Shown in pieces: positions 23,968-32,553 of a stretch of DNA of 64,000 nt. The translations under genes were made by a program, and so were the position numbers. Numbering within the stretch: the stretch's first letter is position 1; each line of letters opens with the position of its first letter. The stretch comes from Planctomycetales bacterium (lineage in GTDB: Bacteria > Planctomycetota > Planctomycetia > Isosphaerales > Isosphaeraceae), in the NCBI GenBank assembly GCA_027451885.1, contig DAIDHX010000018.1, forward strand, positions 33,768-97,767, in the 5' to 3' direction. The notes under the pieces were generated by a model, which was given only the letters and a program-made list of their open reading frames with translations, did not search any database and was not told where the DNA came from.

Positions 23968-25872
23968 ATGGATGTCTCGGGGCAACGACGCTGGATTCTG
24001 GGTCTTCTCGTCGCCTTCGCCAGCCTGCGAGGCGCGGGGGATCGCCCCTGCGCTACTCCTGCGCCGAGCCAGCTTCTCGAAGACGCCGGTCTCCGCCTCA
24101 GCCAGTCGCTCTCTGCCGAGGCGCTCACCCAGCTTGCCTACAACGGCCATTTGCTTCTGGATGCGCTGACGCGTGCCGAGCGATCCGCGCTGGCGCGTGG
24201 TGGACTGCGGTTTCAGGTTTCCGCGCCGGCGGAGGTTTTCCTTGCCGCGGCCGAGCAGGCGCCGCCATTCTGGCTTGGAGAGCGCGGGTTCGAGCCCACT
24301 CCAGTGCAGCTTGAGAACGAAGACACGCGCTGGCGGGTCTTTCGCCGTCAGGTACCGGCGGGGCTGGTCGAGCTGGGTGTGAACGGGCTGGACCAGACGC
24401 CTGCGAGCCATTATGTGGTTTTCGTCCGCCCGCTTCACCGCGAGACTGGCGCCGAGGTGACGCTCGACTCTCGCTCGGCCAGCCGCTTCCGCGTGCGTGC
24501 CTCGTCCGCTCAACCGAGCGCTGCGTGGGATGTGGAGCATCGCTTTGGAACGCTCCCCGATTTTCTGCAAGCGGCCATCTTGATTCAGCCTGCCCACGCC
24601 GACCGCCATGCGACGGTGCTCGCGCGCGCCCGCGTCTGGAAGACGCACGTTGTGGCTGGGCAAGCGCCTGACCAGGTAGTGGTGAGCTTCGGCCAGGACT
24701 CGGCACGCACGCTCGTATGGACCTGGCGCACGTCGCGGAAATCCCCCTCTGATTGGTTACGCCTCGCACGCCTGCCTGCTAGAAAAGCTACAAGTGCTGC
24801 GCCCGGCCAGGCGCTCGACATTGTGCGCACCCTGAGATCGCAAACGGAGCAGTTTCCCACGCCGAGCGTGCTCAACGACCCCGTGCTTGTGCGGCACCGG
24901 GCGGAGGCGAACGGCCTCGAGCCCGATACGCGCTATGTTTACTCGATCGGCGATGGCACACGCTGGTCCCCCTGGCAGCCGATCAAGACTGCGCCCGGGC
25001 CTGGCAAGCGCACGCGGTTCCTTTATCTGGGCGATGCGCAAACGGGTTTCCCCGGCTGGGGGAAGCTGCTGGCTACCGCGTCCGCGCGCGTACCCGATGC
25101 CGACTTCTTGCTCATCGCCGGCGATCTTGTCGACCGTGGCAACGAGCGGACCAACTGGGACCACTTTTTTCTTCGCGCGGCGGGCGTCTTCGACCGTATT
25201 CCGCTCATGCCCTGCGTGGGCAATCACGAGTATCTCGACCGCGGCCCGCAACTCTACCAGGCGTATTTTGAGCTGCCGGGCAATGGTCCCGCGGGGTCGG
25301 GCAAGGATCTGGTTTATTCGTTCACCTGCGGCGACGTCTTGCTCGCGGTTCTCGACAGCACGATCGCCGCGGCCAGCGCGCGCGCGGCGAAGCAGCAGGC
25401 GGACTGGCTCGATCAGGTGCTCACGGCCTCAACGGCGCGCTTCAAGATCGTGGCCTTCCATCACCCGCTCTACCCGTCGCACCCCTGGCGCGACGTGCCG
25501 GGCCTGCGCTCAGCCTGGATCCCAGTGCTCGACCGCCATGGCGTCGACCTGGTGCTGCAAGGGCACGACCACGCCTATCTGCGCACGTATCCCATGCGCG
25601 GAGATCGCAGGGCGACCGCGAAGGAACGAGGGACAATCTATGTGATCGCGGTCTCGGGTGACAAGTTTGTCCCCGAGCAGCCTGCGCGTGACTACATCGA
25701 GGTCGGGCGCACGAGCACCTCGACGTACCAGGTGATCGACGTCGACCCCGCCACGGACCGGCTCAGGTTCGAGGCATGGACCGAGACGGGTGAGCAGATC
25801 GACGCGTTTGTGCTTGAGAAGCCGCGCGGGAGCGACACCATCGCGCGCGGACCGGGTGGCCACCTGCGCTAG
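23968..25872 (+). CDS. purple-acid-phosphatase-like metallophosphoesterase
   Basis: A 634-aa exported protein. After a signal-like N-terminus (ILGLLVAFASLRGAG) there are about 230 residues of unrecognised sequence, a fibronectin-III-like purple acid phosphatase N-terminal domain, and a calcineurin-type metallophosphoesterase domain (about 350-600). The metal-binding motifs are complete: YLGDAQTGF, GDLVDRG, GNHEY, FHHPLYPSH and GHDHAYLR. It should hydrolyse phosphate mono- or diesters outside the cytoplasm; the true substrate is unknown. The ATG at 23968 was chosen because it starts the signal segment; the ribosome site is weak (GGGA). Its stop overlaps, tail to tail, the end of the 51-aa membrane protein gene on the other strand. 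Confidence 0.85.
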   Translation: MDVSGQRRWILGLLVAFASLRGAGDRPCATPAPSQLLEDAGLRLSQSLSAEALTQLAYNGHLLLDALTRAERSALARGGLRFQVSAPAEVFLAAAEQAPPFWLGERGFEPTPVQLENEDTRWRVFRRQVPAGLVELGVNGLDQTPASHYVVFVRPLHRETGAEVTLDSRSASRFRVRASSAQPSAAWDVEHRFGTLPDFLQAAILIQPAHADRHATVLARARVWKTHVVAGQAPDQVVVSFGQDSARTLVWTWRTSRKSPSDWLRLARLPARKATSAAPGQALDIVRTLRSQTEQFPTPSVLNDPVLVRHRAEANGLEPDTRYVYSIGDGTRWSPWQPIKTAPGPGKRTRFLYLGDAQTGFPGWGKLLATASARVPDADFLLIAGDLVDRGNERTNWDHFFLRAAGVFDRIPLMPCVGNHEYLDRGPQLYQAYFELPGNGPAGSGKDLVYSFTCGDVLLAVLDSTIAAASARAAKQQADWLDQVLTASTARFKIVAFHHPLYPSHPWRDVPGLRSAWIPVLDRHGVDLVLQGHDHAYLRTYPMRGDRRATAKERGTIYVIAVSGDKFVPEQPARDYIEVGRTSTSTYQVIDVDPATDRLRFEAWTETGEQIDAFVLEKPRGSDTIARGPGGHLR

Positions 25873-26024
25873 CGGTGCAGGCCGCGGACGATCTCAACGA
25901 GCCGCTCAATCCGCCCCGGAACAACCATCACGAGATACACAACGCCCCAACCGAGAGCCCAGGCCAGTGCCAGCCAGCCACGCCAATCAGCGCGCATCTC
26001 GGCGGTAGGATCAACTTCGGGCAT
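25869..26024 (-). CDS. 51-aa single-span membrane protein, last gene of glycan operon
   Basis: A 51-aa protein starting MPEVDPTAEMRADWRGW, with one hydrophobic span (LALAWALGWGVVYLVMVV) and a basic C-terminal helix (PGRIERLVEIVRGLHR). The ATG at 26024 follows a clear TGGAGA site, and the gene begins 27 bases after the stop of the GT9 gene, so it closes that operon. Its stop overlaps the last bases of the phosphatase gene on the plus strand. I do not recognise a family. A small partner or anchor for a glycosyltransferase at the membrane is possible, but this is a guess. Confidence 0.65.
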   Translation of the reverse strand: MPEVDPTAEMRADWRGWLALAWALGWGVVYLVMVVPGRIERLVEIVRGLHR

Positions 26025-26051
26025 GTGTGTCTCCAGGACAGGATTGGGCTT

Positions 26052-27398
26052 CTAGAGAGGATTATGTGGCGATTCCGCGTGATGGGCGCGTGCCCAGAGC
26101 CGAAGCGCTGAGCGGTAGACCCGCTCGGGATCGAGCTGGGTCATGCAGGGATGGCCTGCGAGCGGGCAGGTCTTCTGGTGGCACGGCTGGCACGGCACGC
26201 GTTTGCGAAGCACAAGCGTGTGCCGCGACCAGGGCCGCCATTGCCCCGGTCGATTGGTGCCGCTAAAGAGGATCACGGAGAGCGTGCCGGCGGACGCGGC
26301 CAGATGCGCGGGTCCCGAATCGGCGCCGATGAAGAGATCCGCGCGTTCCAGCAGGGCGGTGGTTTCCACGACGGAGAGCCTGCCGGACCAGTCGCGGAGC
26401 CGTTCGTGCGGCGGCAGCGCGCGGGCGAGCGCGACGTCGTCCGGCCCGCCGATGACGATGACCCGCCAGCCGTCGTCAAGAAAGCGTGCGATCAGCGTGC
26501 GCCAGGAGCCATGCGGCCAGCGCTTGGCGGCAGTGCCAGCACCCAGATGCACGGTCAGCAGCGGGGCCTGGCTGGCGAACCGCGCGGCATGCAGGCGTTC
26601 CGGATCGATCCAGTCGATCGAGGACTCTTCCACAACCGGAGCGCTGGCTTGCGACCTGCGCCTGGCGAGCGCCCGCGTCCTGCGGTCCGCGCGCCGGCTG
26701 GACCGCCTGGGCCAGGATTCCGCGAGCCTGCGCGCCACCATCGCCCGATCGCGGTCAGCCACCTGAACCTCGAGCCGCGGTTGATCCGGCGTCTCGATAC
26801 CGAGCTCGCGCACCAGCGCCAGACGCGAGCGCACCTCATGCCGCCCCGGGCGCCAGGACGCCACGTCCGTGAGCAGAAACGCACCCCCGCCCATGTCCCA
26901 GCCCAGTCTGCGCGGAATCCCCGCCAGCACCAGCACCAGCACCGAGAGCACGTCCCCGCGGACGTCGATCCCCAGGTCGTAACCTCGAGGCCGCAACGAC
27001 AGCCCCAGCCGCCATACCGCACGCAGCAGGCTGAACCGCTCGCGCTTGCGCTCAAACCACGTCTGCTGCGCCACCAGCACCTGCCGCAGCCGCGGGTCGG
27101 CTTCGAAGATCTCGTGATTACTGGGCGATGCCAGCACGTCAATCACCGCGTCGGGATAAGCCGCCGCCAGCTCGCCGATGAGCGGGGTGGAGAGCACCGC
27201 GTCACCCAGATGGTCGAGCTGAACGATCAGGATTCGCCGGGGGTTCGCCACTGTTCGCGGCGGCCGCACAAGCCGGAAAACCCCAGCGCAGACCGAGCCC
27301 ACCGCGTCGAGCGCGTGCACGAGCAACCGCCAGCGCAGCTTGCTATAGCGGTATCGGCCGAGCCGCACGGGCTTTCGATCAAGCCGCGATCCGCTCAT
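26052..27398 (-). CDS. glycosyltransferase family 9 (heptosyltransferase-like)
   Basis: A 448-aa GT9 protein, the family of LPS heptosyltransferases using ADP-heptose. Seen: ILIVQLDHLGDAVLSTPLIGEL at the start of the first Rossmann domain, VHLGAGTAAKRWP in the linker to the second, VIGGPDD, ADLFIGADSGPAHLAA, and a Cys-rich end (CQPCHQKTCPLAGHPCM) common in the family. An Arg-rich insertion (around residues 215-245) makes it longer than the usual ~350 residues. The ATG at 27398 overlaps the GT4 gene by 20 bases. With gmhA nearby it supports heptose transfer to a surface glycan; the exact donor and acceptor are inferred. Confidence 0.85.
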   Translation of the reverse strand: MSGSRLDRKPVRLGRYRYSKLRWRLLVHALDAVGSVCAGVFRLVRPPRTVANPRRILIVQLDHLGDAVLSTPLIGELAAAYPDAVIDVLASPSNHEIFEADPRLRQVLVAQQTWFERKRERFSLLRAVWRLGLSLRPRGYDLGIDVRGDVLSVLVLVLAGIPRRLGWDMGGGAFLLTDVASWRPGRHEVRSRLALVRELGIETPDQPRLEVQVADRDRAMVARRLAESWPRRSSRRADRRTRALARRRSQASAPVVEESSIDWIDPERLHAARFASQAPLLTVHLGAGTAAKRWPHGSWRTLIARFLDDGWRVIVIGGPDDVALARALPPHERLRDWSGRLSVVETTALLERADLFIGADSGPAHLAASAGTLSVILFSGTNRPGQWRPWSRHTLVLRKRVPCQPCHQKTCPLAGHPCMTQLDPERVYRSALRLWARAHHAESPHNPL

Positions 27399-28503
27399 AA
27401 ATCTCCGCCGTGATCTCTGCGGCCCTGGGCCACAGGTAATGGTCCTTCACCCGCGCCCGCAGACGCGGGTCAGCCCCCTGGTTCCAGCATCGTTCCACCG
27501 CCTGAGCGATCTCGCGCGGGTGGTCGGGCCGCGCATATTCGGCAAGATCGCCGAAGTACTCGCGCGTCGAGCCGTACGGCGTGATCACCACCGCCACGCC
27601 CGCGAGCGCGGCTTCAAGCGCGGCCAGACCAGGCGTCTCAAACCAGCTTGGTAGCGCAAAGACACGTGCAGCCTGATAGGCCGAGGCCAGGAGCGGGTCG
27701 TCCGCCTCGAGCCGGCCCAGCCAGGTCACGCGCCCGCGCCCCGCATCGCGACATCGCTTCAGGTACGCCTCACAACCCGCGGGCGCATCCCCCGCGACCA
27801 TCAGATGCCGCCCGGAGTTCTCGAGGGCTTCAATCAGCCCCAGCAGATTCTTGCGCGGCTCGACCCGGCCCGCGAAAAACACGAAGTCACGGCCGCCATA
27901 CCGGCTAGTGAACAGGTGCGGATCGGCCATGCCAAACCCGGGATCGACGCCGTTTGGTACAACATGGAGCCGCTCGTGGGGCACGCCAAAGAGCCGCGCG
28001 AGCTGATGCGCTTCGGCCTGGGAATTGGGCAGCACGGCGCCGGCCAGATGGAGCAGAGTTCGCTTCCAACCTGGCAGTGCCGGCATGAGCGCACGCAAGC
28101 CGTATGCGGCGAGTGCACGCAGCCTGCGGGACGATCGCGTCTCGAGCGCGGCAAGCGCAGCCGGCTGGAACCAGGAAATCGGCGAGAGCGCAACCGGCAC
28201 GTTCCGTTTGCGTGCCCATTGTGCAAGCGCAAGCCCCTCGCGCGACATGCCAAAGAGATGGAGCACGCGCGCGTCCTCGATGCGGTCGGTCCAGGGCGAA
28301 AAAAGCCTGACGGGAACGCCCAGCCGTTCGAGCCAGCGCCCTGTTTGCACGAGCTGATTCTCGCCACCGCCGGGCGCCTGGAACGCGGTGACATTCGCGG
28401 CAAAAAGCGCGCAGCCAGGCGCGGGGGGCGCGGAGGCCCGCGCGCGAATCCAATCGCGGTCGCTCTCGGTCGAACTGGCTTCGATCGCGAGACCCTGCGT
28501 CAT
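27379..28503 (-). CDS. glycosyltransferase family 4
   Basis: A 374-aa GT4 retaining glycosyltransferase with GT-B fold. Seen: VPNGVDPGF, FAGRVEPRKNLLGLIEAL at the start of the C-terminal domain, VTWLGRL, and the donor-binding FALPSWFETPGLAALEA with the two glutamates. The ATG at 28503 overlaps the stop of the deacetylase-like gene (ATGA); a GTG seven codons earlier is possible but less likely. It works in the cytoplasm, probably adding a hexose to a lipid-linked glycan in this operon. Confidence 0.85.
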   Translation of the reverse strand: MTQGLAIEASSTESDRDWIRARASAPPAPGCALFAANVTAFQAPGGGENQLVQTGRWLERLGVPVRLFSPWTDRIEDARVLHLFGMSREGLALAQWARKRNVPVALSPISWFQPAALAALETRSSRRLRALAAYGLRALMPALPGWKRTLLHLAGAVLPNSQAEAHQLARLFGVPHERLHVVPNGVDPGFGMADPHLFTSRYGGRDFVFFAGRVEPRKNLLGLIEALENSGRHLMVAGDAPAGCEAYLKRCRDAGRGRVTWLGRLEADDPLLASAYQAARVFALPSWFETPGLAALEAALAGVAVVITPYGSTREYFGDLAEYARPDHPREIAQAVERCWNQGADPRLRARVKDHYLWPRAAEITAEIYERIAA

Positions 28504-29990
28504 GCCTCGGCCCCCGTGTGCCACTGCTTGAATCGCCGCAAGGAACGTTTCAGCTCACGCCTCAGCGTGCCGGTTGGCAAGTTCTCGATCGGGATCGTCG
28601 TCTCCCAGTCGAGCGCTTCGCGGAGCACGCGCTTCAGGCTCGGCGGCCGCCGGATCGGTTCCGGCGCGGCAAGCCCGTCGCCGGGTCCCGAGATACGCTC
28701 GTAGGCAAGACTCGCGAGATCGAGCGTGAGCCTGGGCCCGCACTGCGGCACGACCGAGCGGAACCCCCCGCGCTCGATCACGACCGCCAGCGGATAACGC
28801 GCGTCCCACTCCTCGAACTGGATCTCGACCTTGCCGCGCTCACGCGCGAGCACAAGCCAGCGCCTGGAGCCACGCCAGCGCCAGTAGCGCGCAAGATCCG
28901 TGAACGTCACGCGCCAGGTGAGCGGATCGGCCGCGGCCGCGGCTGCAACCTGCGTGACCACGCCCGTCATCCGTGCCAGCCGGCCCTCGGGGTGGCCATA
29001 GATCACCACCAGCTCGCCGGCCGCCGTCCGCGCCCGCACCACACGGTCGAAATAGGCGCCCACGCGGTCGGGGTCGGTCACACCGGCTTCCAGAAACAGC
29101 CCCTCGCACACAGGGTGAATGGGAATCTGTAGCACCCGTGAAAAGCGGTCGCGCTTCCAGGGGAAGAATGGGAAATCGTCGTAGGCAAGCTGGAATTCCG
29201 ATGAGTAGAGATATCCCAGTTCCTCGAGTACGTCGTCGAGCGCGGCGTGATATCGCCCGTGAGGCGCGGCGAATCCCAACGGTTCAATCCCCGCGCCGCG
29301 CAGAATCCGGTCGGCGCGCTCGAGGTTCGCACGATTGGCCTCGAAGTCGCGATGCACGAAATGGAAATGCCCGTGCGACTGCGTGTCGAGCCGCCGCAGG
29401 TCGGCGATCACCGTATCATGATGAGCGTATGCTTGCGTGCTCACAAACTGTGTACTAAATGTGTCGAGAGCCTGCCGCGCACGGGCGAAGCGGTGATAAT
29501 CACCGGGCGCTGGCTCATCGAGATCAGCGCGGAAGCTAAACGCCGAGCGATACGGATAAGGGAACGGCGCCAGGCGAATCCAGGCGCCTCCCGCGAGGGT
29601 CACCGCGTCGCGCAAGCGCTCGATCAGCGCGCGGCGGATAGCGGCCTTGGGCCGCCTGGCCACACGCTCGACGACACGCGCGCCGGCGATCGACCAGGCC
29701 GAGTCAACCGCGCGATCATCGACAAGCGCCGCGAATGGATCGAGATCCTGGCCGTCGCGGAGGAAGTCCACATCGATCGCCGTTTGGCCCCGGCAAAGCA
29801 TCGCCTGAATCTGCGGCTCGCGCGTCTCGGCGCTGTCGAAGAGCACAAACCGGCCGCGGGCGATCGCGGCGGGGCGCGCCCGCTCAACAACTTCGTAGGG
29901 CACACCTTCTTGCGCAAGCGCAAGTTCAAGTCCGGGAGGGGTGCGCCAGAGCACAAGCGGCAAAAGCGGCAGGTCGAGCGGATCACGCAT
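28500..29990 (-). CDS. polysaccharide deacetylase-like (NodB) protein
   Basis: A 496-aa protein with a NodB-like core at about 140-290: SFRADLDEP in place of the catalytic DD motif, SHGHFHFVH as the metal-binding His motif, and FAAPHGRYH further on. The flanks are not recognised: 130 residues before it, and about 200 after it that may be a beta domain. The ATG at 29990 follows TGAGG and overlaps the methyltransferase gene by 8 bases; a GTG at 30002 lacks spacing to that site. No signal peptide is seen, so it would act in the cytoplasm or as a divergent member. The motif changes leave open whether it is an active deacetylase of amino sugars. Confidence 0.7.
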   Translation of the reverse strand: MRDPLDLPLLPLVLWRTPPGLELALAQEGVPYEVVERARPAAIARGRFVLFDSAETREPQIQAMLCRGQTAIDVDFLRDGQDLDPFAALVDDRAVDSAWSIAGARVVERVARRPKAAIRRALIERLRDAVTLAGGAWIRLAPFPYPYRSAFSFRADLDEPAPGDYHRFARARQALDTFSTQFVSTQAYAHHDTVIADLRRLDTQSHGHFHFVHRDFEANRANLERADRILRGAGIEPLGFAAPHGRYHAALDDVLEELGYLYSSEFQLAYDDFPFFPWKRDRFSRVLQIPIHPVCEGLFLEAGVTDPDRVGAYFDRVVRARTAAGELVVIYGHPEGRLARMTGVVTQVAAAAAADPLTWRVTFTDLARYWRWRGSRRWLVLARERGKVEIQFEEWDARYPLAVVIERGGFRSVVPQCGPRLTLDLASLAYERISGPGDGLAAPEPIRRPPSLKRVLREALDWETTIPIENLPTGTLRRELKRSLRRFKQWHTGAEA

Positions 29991-30687
29991 GTTTTGCCTC
30001 ACCCCTCGGCCGCTCGGCCGTCCAGATCACGAACCGCCGGGTCGCGGGAATCTGTTCGAACGGGAAACGCCCGCGCTCGTGGCCGGCCAGGATCGGCTCG
30101 TACTCGACTCGCGTAAAGCCACGCGCGAGCCGGCCCGCGAACCTTCTGGGCCACAGCCAGCGCTCGCGGGCGGGATCGCCCAGGGCGTACATGAAGCGCC
30201 CGCGCTGCTCGTCGATCGCCTTGACCACAAGCGCAGGCAGCCAGGGGCGAACCGGGTCGCACGAGCCGGCATTCTTGTCGACGATCGCCAGCCGGCCGCC
30301 GGGCCGAAGCACGCGGGCGATCTCGTCAAGCGCGCCATTCCACGACTCCGGGGGCAGATGCTCGAAGACCTCAACGGCGATCACGCGGTCGAACGCCCCT
30401 TGCGTAAACGGGAGCCGGCGGGCGCTGCCGCGCACACACGCAATTCCCCTCGCTTCGGCGAGCATGGCGCCCGAGACATCGATCCCCACAACCTCCGCGC
30501 CAAGCGCAGCGAGCGCCCTCGCGAACCGCCCCTTGCCGCAACCCACGTCGAGCACGCGCCTGCCTGGCCAGGGACCGAGCTTCGCAACCACCGCCGCGAG
30601 CCGCGCATCACCAGCCGCAAGCTCCGTCTTGAAACGCCCCGCCAGGCTGTCAAACCGCGCCACCGTGCAGGCTTCCGCCCTTGTCAT
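29983..30687 (-). CDS. class I SAM-dependent methyltransferase
   Basis: A 234-aa methyltransferase of the Methyltransf_11/UbiE-like type. Motif I is VLDVGCGKGRFARAL, followed by VVGIDVSGAML (acidic loop), FDRVIAVEVFEHLP (motif II) and VLRPGGRLAIVD (motif III). A poorly conserved C-terminal part follows. The ATG at 30687 overlaps the stop of the upstream GT2 gene (ATGA). In this operon it probably methylates a sugar or lipid intermediate of the glycan; substrate is inferred from context only. Confidence 0.82.
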   Translation of the reverse strand: MTRAEACTVARFDSLAGRFKTELAAGDARLAAVVAKLGPWPGRRVLDVGCGKGRFARALAALGAEVVGIDVSGAMLAEARGIACVRGSARRLPFTQGAFDRVIAVEVFEHLPPESWNGALDEIARVLRPGGRLAIVDKNAGSCDPVRPWLPALVVKAIDEQRGRFMYALGDPARERWLWPRRFAGRLARGFTRVEYEPILAGHERGRFPFEQIPATRRFVIWTAERPRGEAKHA

Positions 30688-31517
30688 GCGGCCCTCCCCG
30701 GCTGCGCCGACAGGACAATCGCGGATCGATGCACACCCAGTTCCGGGGCATGCGTTGCAGCCCGCGCGTGTTCAAGCTCGCGATGTTTCCACGCCCGCAC
30801 AAACGCCGAAACAGCCGAGAACAGGCAAAACGCAAGGCCCTCGAGACCATCGCGAAAACCCTGTTTGCCCAGATAGAGCTTCACAAACACCCACGCGGGC
30901 CGCACCAGCACATCACGCAGCCGAAACCGACGCCCCGAATCCGCGAGCGCACGCGCTTCGAGGTCGGTATACCGATTGATCTTCTCGAGAAAGACATGCG
31001 CATCGGGCAAGGTGTGATGCTCGAGCGCGGATTCCAGCGTGCGGCACTCTCCGTTGAGCGCCACGGTTTCATGCACAAGCCCGGTCCACTCGCCTCGATC
31101 ACGCCGAAAGAGCCGCAACGGCCGATCGTGCTGCGTGCCGGAATAGCCGAAGCGCCGCCGCAGAACAACGCTCGCGATCGGCACGCGATAGCCGCCGATG
31201 GCAGCAGGCGCGTCCGCCAGACAGGCGCGAATCTCGGCCTCGAGCGCGGGCGTTGCGCGCTCATCCGCATCGATCGCCAGCACCCAGTCCCCCTCGGCGA
31301 GCGCCAGGGCAAAGTTGCGCTGGCTCGCGAAATCATCGAACGCGCGCACGGCGGCCTTGTCAGCCTCGCGGAGCGCGACCTCAAGCGTGCCGTCGCGGCT
31401 TGACGCATCGACGACCACGATTCGCTCGAAAGCCCAGGCGACCGAGCGCAGACACGCGCCCAGGTTGTGTTCCTCGTCCTTTGCGACGACCAGGACCGAG
31501 ACGCGGGGCTCAGGCAT
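30684..31517 (-). CDS. glycosyltransferase family 2, WaaE/KdtX-like
   Basis: A 277-aa GT2 enzyme close in form to LPS core beta-glucosyltransferases WaaE/KdtX. Seen: VSVLVVAKDEEHNLGACLRS at the nucleotide-binding start, IVVVDASSRDGT, FASQRNFAL, and WVLAIDADER with the DxD near residue 80. The ATG at 31517 behind AAAGGCGG is preferred; the frame runs open far upstream into the previous gene but that is not coding. It overlaps the CDP-alcohol phosphotransferase gene by 8 bases. The product has no transmembrane segment apart from a hydrophobic patch near residue 230 (GLAFCLFSAVSAFV). Confidence 0.83.
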   Translation of the reverse strand: MPEPRVSVLVVAKDEEHNLGACLRSVAWAFERIVVVDASSRDGTLEVALREADKAAVRAFDDFASQRNFALALAEGDWVLAIDADERATPALEAEIRACLADAPAAIGGYRVPIASVVLRRRFGYSGTQHDRPLRLFRRDRGEWTGLVHETVALNGECRTLESALEHHTLPDAHVFLEKINRYTDLEARALADSGRRFRLRDVLVRPAWVFVKLYLGKQGFRDGLEGLAFCLFSAVSAFVRAWKHRELEHARAATHAPELGVHRSAIVLSAQPGRAA

Positions 31518-32553
31518 GGCGCACCGCCTTTCGGGCGATGCCGGCGCACGCTCGCGCGGGGAAGTAGAAGGCATAGGCCGCGAGTGCGAGATCAAGCCGC
31601 CCGAGCGCGGCGAGCACGATCCAGAGATGCCAGCGCACGTCGGCATGGCCCGCGAGCTGCACCAGCGAGCGCAGCGGGTTCGCGGACGTGGCGGCGGCCG
31701 ATCCCGCGTGCGCGGCGTGCGACTCGAGCGTCTGTCCCGTGAGCGACTGCACCAGGAACAGGTACTTGCCGCCGGCGTAGAGCATCCCGAGCACAAGCCA
31801 GCCCGGTTGCCCGCTCGCGCGAAAGACGGCCCACGCGATGGATCCATGAAGCGTAAGGTCGACAAGCTCGTCGAGCACCTGGTCGAGCCAGCGCCCGAAT
31901 GCGCTTGCCGAGCCCTGGAGCCGTGCGAGCCGACCGTCCGCGGTATCAAGCACCAGGCCCGCCGCCAGAAGGAGCGCCGCCCCCAGTTGTGTTGCAATGC
32001 CGGCCGAACCCGCGGCGATCAAGCCGCAGGCGGTGAGCATCAGGAATCCCGCCGCAAGCGTAAGCGCGTTGGGCGTCACCCGGGTTTCACACAGCCGCGC
32101 GGAGAGCCGATCCGCGAGCGGGAACGCCCAGTAAGCACCAAGCGGCTGGTACGTGGTACGCCTTTTGAGCTCATCATCAGCGGCGGCGAGCGTCTCCGGG
32201 CGGTCGAGCCGCCAGATCACGGCCGATTCGGGGTCGTGCCCCCTGCGCAACCCACGCCTGAGCCTGCGCGTGTCGTAGAGCCTGTCGGCCGTGAGCACGA
32301 CCGCACCGGCCCGCGGCGGACCCGTCTCGAACCGCACGCCGCCGGGATGCGGGTTTTGCGCGAAAACGCGGAGCGCACGCTGATCGTCCTCACGCGCATG
32401 CACGTGGATCGGCTGCGCGGGATCGGCAAGCGCCGCCGCCTGCTCGAGCAAGCGCTCGAGCACGCTCTTGCCTAGCAGCGGCTCGGCCGCGAGCGGCCCC
32501 CGGGGGCCACGTGGACGCGCATCGATCGCAAGCGTGTAGGGTGCTCGAATCAC
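31510..32553 (-). CDS. CDP-alcohol phosphatidyltransferase with degenerate nucleotidyltransferase-like N-terminus
   Basis: A 347-aa membrane enzyme. The CDP-alcohol phosphotransferase signature DxxDGxxAR...G...D...D is complete (DTADGRLARLQGSASAFGRW followed by LDQVLD), near residue 200, among six hydrophobic helices. The first ~140 residues resemble the MobA-like cytidylyltransferase half of inositol-1-phosphate cytidylyltransferase/DIPP-synthase fusions (LLGKSVLERLLEQA), but the N-terminal Gly-rich nucleotide loop is missing, so that half may be inactive. The following KRRTTYQPLGAYWAFPLADR linker also fits these fusions. Start is a GTG at 32553 forming GTGA with the upstream stop. It probably transfers a polyol or sugar phosphate from a CDP carrier to a lipid or glycan. 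Confidence 0.8.
   Translation of the reverse strand: MIRAPYTLAIDARPRGPRGPLAAEPLLGKSVLERLLEQAAALADPAQPIHVHAREDDQRALRVFAQNPHPGGVRFETGPPRAGAVVLTADRLYDTRRLRRGLRRGHDPESAVIWRLDRPETLAAADDELKRRTTYQPLGAYWAFPLADRLSARLCETRVTPNALTLAAGFLMLTACGLIAAGSAGIATQLGAALLLAAGLVLDTADGRLARLQGSASAFGRWLDQVLDELVDLTLHGSIAWAVFRASGQPGWLVLGMLYAGGKYLFLVQSLTGQTLESHAAHAGSAAATSANPLRSLVQLAGHADVRWHLWIVLAALGRLDLALAAYAFYFPARACAGIARKAVRHA

Noticed and set aside
31518..31997. N-terminal extension of the WaaE-like glycosyltransferase by 160 codons
   Set aside because: It overlaps the CDP-alcohol phosphotransferase gene in another frame; the ATG at 31517 starts the GT2 fold and has AAAGG.
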